This document shows, in pieces, positions 6,495 to 7,907 of a DNA stretch of 7,907 nt. The notes under the pieces were generated by a model. That model searched no databases. It saw only the letters and a list, made by a program, of their open reading frames with translations, and was not told the origin of the DNA. The position numbers and the translations under genes are program-made. The DNA is taken from contig JAITKQ010000079.1 of NCBI GenBank assembly GCA_031278295.1, forward strand, positions 1 to 7,907, written 5' to 3'. The DNA comes from Spirochaetaceae bacterium (lineage in GTDB: Bacteria > Spirochaetota > Spirochaetia > Treponematales > Breznakiellaceae). The first letter of the stretch is position 1; every line of letters begins with the position of its first letter.

Positions 6495-7321
6495 ATATTG
6501 CCCCCGAAATCGTTAAAAAACAGCGCGAAAAGTTCGTTCCGCAGGCGCGTGTATTCGGACGTTTGTATCAGGGCGGCGCGGTTGCGCGGGCGGGTAAACG
6601 GAACCGTGATGTCTTTGTAAACTTTTCCCGGACTGCCGCTAAGCATGATTATCCTGTCGGACAACAGAATCGCTTCGTCGATGTCGTGCGTTACAAAAAT
6701 TATCGTTTTGCGCTTCCCACGGGGAAGCGCATAGTCCGGAGGAACGACCACCTCGCCGGGATTCGCCCCCTCCCAGAGTTTCAGCAGAAGTTCCTGCAAA
6801 TAGGTTCTGTTCCTCGCGTCCACCGCGCCGAAGGGCTCGTCCATCAGCAGTATCCCGGTATCCATGGCGAGGGAACGCGCTATGGCGGCCCGCTGCCTCA
6901 TCCCGCCTGACAGCTGCTGCGGGAATTTGCGCTGGAAGCCCTCAAGTCCGACTTTTTCAAGAAAACTCTCCGCCAGCCTTACCGTATCCTTTTTGGCAAG
7001 TTTCTTTTTTACCTGCCTTATTCCGTAGACAACGTTGTCAAGGACGGTCATCCACGGGAAGAGTGAATAGTGCTGAAACACCATGCCCTTGTCCGGGCCG
7101 GGCCCTGTAACAGTTACGCCGTTTATGGCGGCCCGCCCGGACGAAGGGGGGCGCAAACCTCCCAGCACGCTGAGCAGCGTGCTTTTACCGCAGCCGGACG
7201 AGCCTATCACGCCGGCAAACTGTCCTTCCTCCACGGTGAACGAAACATTTTCCAGCGCGGTAAACGTATTCCCGCCGTCCTTGTACCGTACCGTCAAGTT
7301 TTCTACCTCTATTTTCCCCAT
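6491..7321 (-). CDS. ABC transporter ATP-binding protein, nitrate/sulfonate/taurine (SsuB/TauB) type
   Basis: 276 residues, the cytoplasmic motor for the permease encoded next. Walker A is GSSGCGKST (40-48), the Q-loop is VFQHYSLFPW (81-90, Q83), the signature LSGGMRQ begins at 137, Walker B is ILLMDEP (157-163) with D-loop GAVD, and the switch histidine is H212 in FVTHDIDEA. The sequence style (HYSLFPWMTV, THDIDEAILLSDRI) is that of the SsuB/TauB/NrtD group. Between helix LQELLLKLWE and the H-loop strand there is an insert of about 17 residues (ANPGEVVVPPDY to PRG, 186-202) not found in most family members. The ATG is preceded by AGGAAA. This is the first gene of the operon. No substrate-binding protein gene adjoins it. 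Confidence 0.95.
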   Translation of the reverse strand: MGKIEVENLTVRYKDGGNTFTALENVSFTVEEGQFAGVIGSSGCGKSTLLSVLGGLRPPSSGRAAINGVTVTGPGPDKGMVFQHYSLFPWMTVLDNVVYGIRQVKKKLAKKDTVRLAESFLEKVGLEGFQRKFPQQLSGGMRQRAAIARSLAMDTGILLMDEPFGAVDARNRTYLQELLLKLWEGANPGEVVVPPDYALPRGKRKTIIFVTHDIDEAILLSDRIIMLSGSPGKVYKDITVPFTRPRNRAALIQTSEYTRLRNELFALFFNDFGGNI

Positions 7322-7342
7322 CGTTTCCTGATTATTTAGTGT

Positions 7343-7373
7343 CTGTCCACAAAGTCGGTTACTTTGCGGACAG
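7343..7373. repeat. Proximal dyad: 13-base inverted repeat in the operon leader
   Basis: CTGTCCACAAAGT (7343-7355) and ACTTTGCGGACAG (7361-7373) form a dyad with a 5-base loop and one mismatch. In minus-strand RNA that mismatch is a G-U pair, so the transcript could form a full 13-pair hairpin. The same core (GTCTGTCCAyAAwGT) recurs in the distal dyad. It may be an operator, a leader hairpin, or one end of a repeat element. Confidence 0.8.
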
Positions 7374-7375
7374 GC

Positions 7376-7404
7376 CTTGTATTTTTTCGCCTAAAGGCTG
7401 TGAA
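7376..7404 (-). promoter_or_regulatory. Candidate sigma-70-type promoter of the operon
   Basis: On the minus strand TTCACA (7399-7404; five of six to TTGACA) is followed after 17 bases by TACAAG (7376-7381; four of six to TATAAT). Transcription would start near 7369, about 48 bases before the ATPase ATG. It sits between the two related dyads, and the proximal dyad would cover the start point. A weaker alternative is TTGAAA (7413-7418) with TTTAGG (7390-7395). Confidence 0.4.
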
Positions 7405-7421
7405 AATGCGTTTTTCAAGGA

Positions 7422-7457
7422 AGTCTGTCCATAATGTGTCTACATTATGGACAGACT
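7422..7457. repeat. Distal dyad: perfect 16-base inverted repeat in the operon leader
   Basis: AGTCTGTCCATAATGT (7422-7437) and ACATTATGGACAGACT (7442-7457) are perfect inverted copies with a 4-base loop (GTCT). The half-site is a close variant of the proximal dyad half-site, giving four related half-sites in 117 bases; the two dyad centres are about 82 bases apart. There is no T run after the stem on either strand, so it is not an intrinsic terminator. Confidence 0.85.
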
Positions 7458-7467
7458 CTATTTATAC

Positions 7468-7507
7468 AAAAAATACAAAAAACCCCGAATGTTGGCGGCG
7501 CTTCGGG
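7468..7507 (-). terminator. Rho-independent terminator of the SPOR-domain gene
   Basis: On the minus strand CCCGAA (7502-7507) pairs with TTCGGG (7484-7489) across a 12-base loop, and is followed by two runs of six T split by GTA (7468-7482). It lies about 70 bases after the stop codon of the SPOR gene and separates that gene from the transporter/methyltransferase operon. The stem is short, but position and T runs fit well. Confidence 0.7.
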
Positions 7508-7577
7508 TTTGTGGGGTATAAATATTCATTTTTTGCGCCGCGCGAAGCGTAACAAACCCCTGGCGGACGCCCCGGTT

Positions 7578-7907
7578 TTAAGGTTCCTCCCGGCACCAGA
7601 CATCGGAAAAACCGGCGCCCCCTATTTTCCGGGCCGTTTCGACCACATCCTCACCGGGGACCCGGGGCAGTACCACCCGAACATTGCTTTGATATTCCTC
7701 GAAGGCGGGGTTTAGTCCGGCATTCTTAAGACTATCGGCGGCCCTGGTAGCGTTGCCCCGGACTGAAAAGGACCCTATCTGGAGCCGGTAATACCGGCCG
7801 TGGCGGGGCGTCTTCCCGGAGATATGCACCACTATCCGCAGGGGGCTGCCCACCTGGGGAGCCCTTCCGTAGTTAAAACCCGTGGAACCGGGGAGGATCG
7901 CCTCCTG
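7578..7907 (-). CDS. SPOR-domain protein, C-terminal part (runs off the window)
   Basis: The last 109 residues of a protein whose start lies beyond the right edge; the frame is open to base 7907. Residues 38-107 form a SPOR domain, the roughly 70-residue fold that binds peptidoglycan stripped of stem peptides, usually at division sites. Visible marks are RYYRLQIGSFSVRGNA at the first strand, ADSLKNAGLNPAFE for the first helix, VRVVLPRV, and ARKIGGAGFSDVWC for the second repeat. A GTG within the frame (7851-7853) could mimic a start but has no reason to be one, as the frame continues upstream. The N-terminal part may hold a signal peptide and an RlpA-like or other wall domain, which cannot be seen here. 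It is probably secreted or membrane anchored and functionally unrelated to the operon, from which a terminator separates it. Confidence 0.85.
   Translation of the reverse strand, partial: QEAILPGSTGFNYGRAPQVGSPLRIVVHISGKTPRHGRYYRLQIGSFSVRGNATRAADSLKNAGLNPAFEEYQSNVRVVLPRVPGEDVVETARKIGGAGFSDVWCREEP

Noticed and set aside
7341..7457. CRISPR-like repeat arrangement from the four similar half-sites
   Set aside because: The copies are paired as inverted repeats with 4-5 base loops, and there are no regularly spaced direct repeats with unique spacers.
7499..7559. Alternative pairing of CGCTTCG with CGAAGCG and of GGGTTTGT with ACAAACCC near the SPOR terminator, like an antiterminator
   Set aside because: The pairings are not nested, and the region lies after the stop codon of the upstream gene, where attenuation control would serve no evident purpose; probably chance or repeat debris.
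7364..7715. Small plus-strand frames (62 and 93 codons) in the operon leader and over the SPOR gene
   Set aside because: They run through dyads, the terminator and the antisense of the SPOR domain; no domain or ribosome site supports them.

Overview
The window carries a GC-rich minus-strand operon of six genes (about 1150-7321). It encodes a two-gene ABC importer of the nitrate/sulfonate/taurine type plus a complete corrinoid methyl-transfer module: two MtaA/UroD-fold methyltransferases, a DxHxxG corrinoid carrier protein, and a 2Fe-2S/ASKHA ATP-dependent reactivator of the RACo type. Such modules belong to anaerobes that feed methyl groups from methylated compounds into one-carbon metabolism, such as acetogens, methylotrophic fermenters and some spirochetes. 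No pyrrolysine-type methyltransferase or coenzyme M gene is present. With a SPOR-domain envelope protein next door, an acetogen-like anaerobic bacterium is likely. A termite-gut-type Treponema is my best guess, but this is an inference from gene style and not a proven assignment.

Layout from left to right: 1-120 is a cluster of hairpins (repeat-like, one terminator-like). 34-414 (+) is a 5'-truncated, very AT-rich remnant of a pyridoxamine 5'-phosphate oxidase/Nim-family gene. 411-860 (-) is a decayed IS630-type transposase whose two C-terminal catalytic residues are still visible with D-x34-E spacing, but it carries a frameshift and a stop. 861-1149 has no gene I can support and holds a run of 13 C. 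From 1150 to 7321 the operon lies on the minus strand. It is transcribed as ATPase, permease, methyltransferase A, corrinoid protein, methyltransferase B, activator, and every junction is an overlap except one 39-base gap. 7322-7577 is the operon leader, with two related perfect or near-perfect dyads, a candidate promoter between them, and the terminator of the gene before it. 7578-7907 is the 3' end of a SPOR-domain protein gene that runs off the window.

How the genes probably work together: the importer brings in a small methylated (or methyl-bearing) compound. One UroD-fold enzyme moves its methyl group to the Co(I) corrinoid protein, and the second moves it from methyl-Co(III) to a pterin acceptor, presumably tetrahydrofolate. 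The Fe-S/ASKHA protein re-reduces corrinoid that has oxidised to Co(II). The substrate cannot be read from the sequence. No substrate-binding protein for the importer is encoded here, which is unusual.
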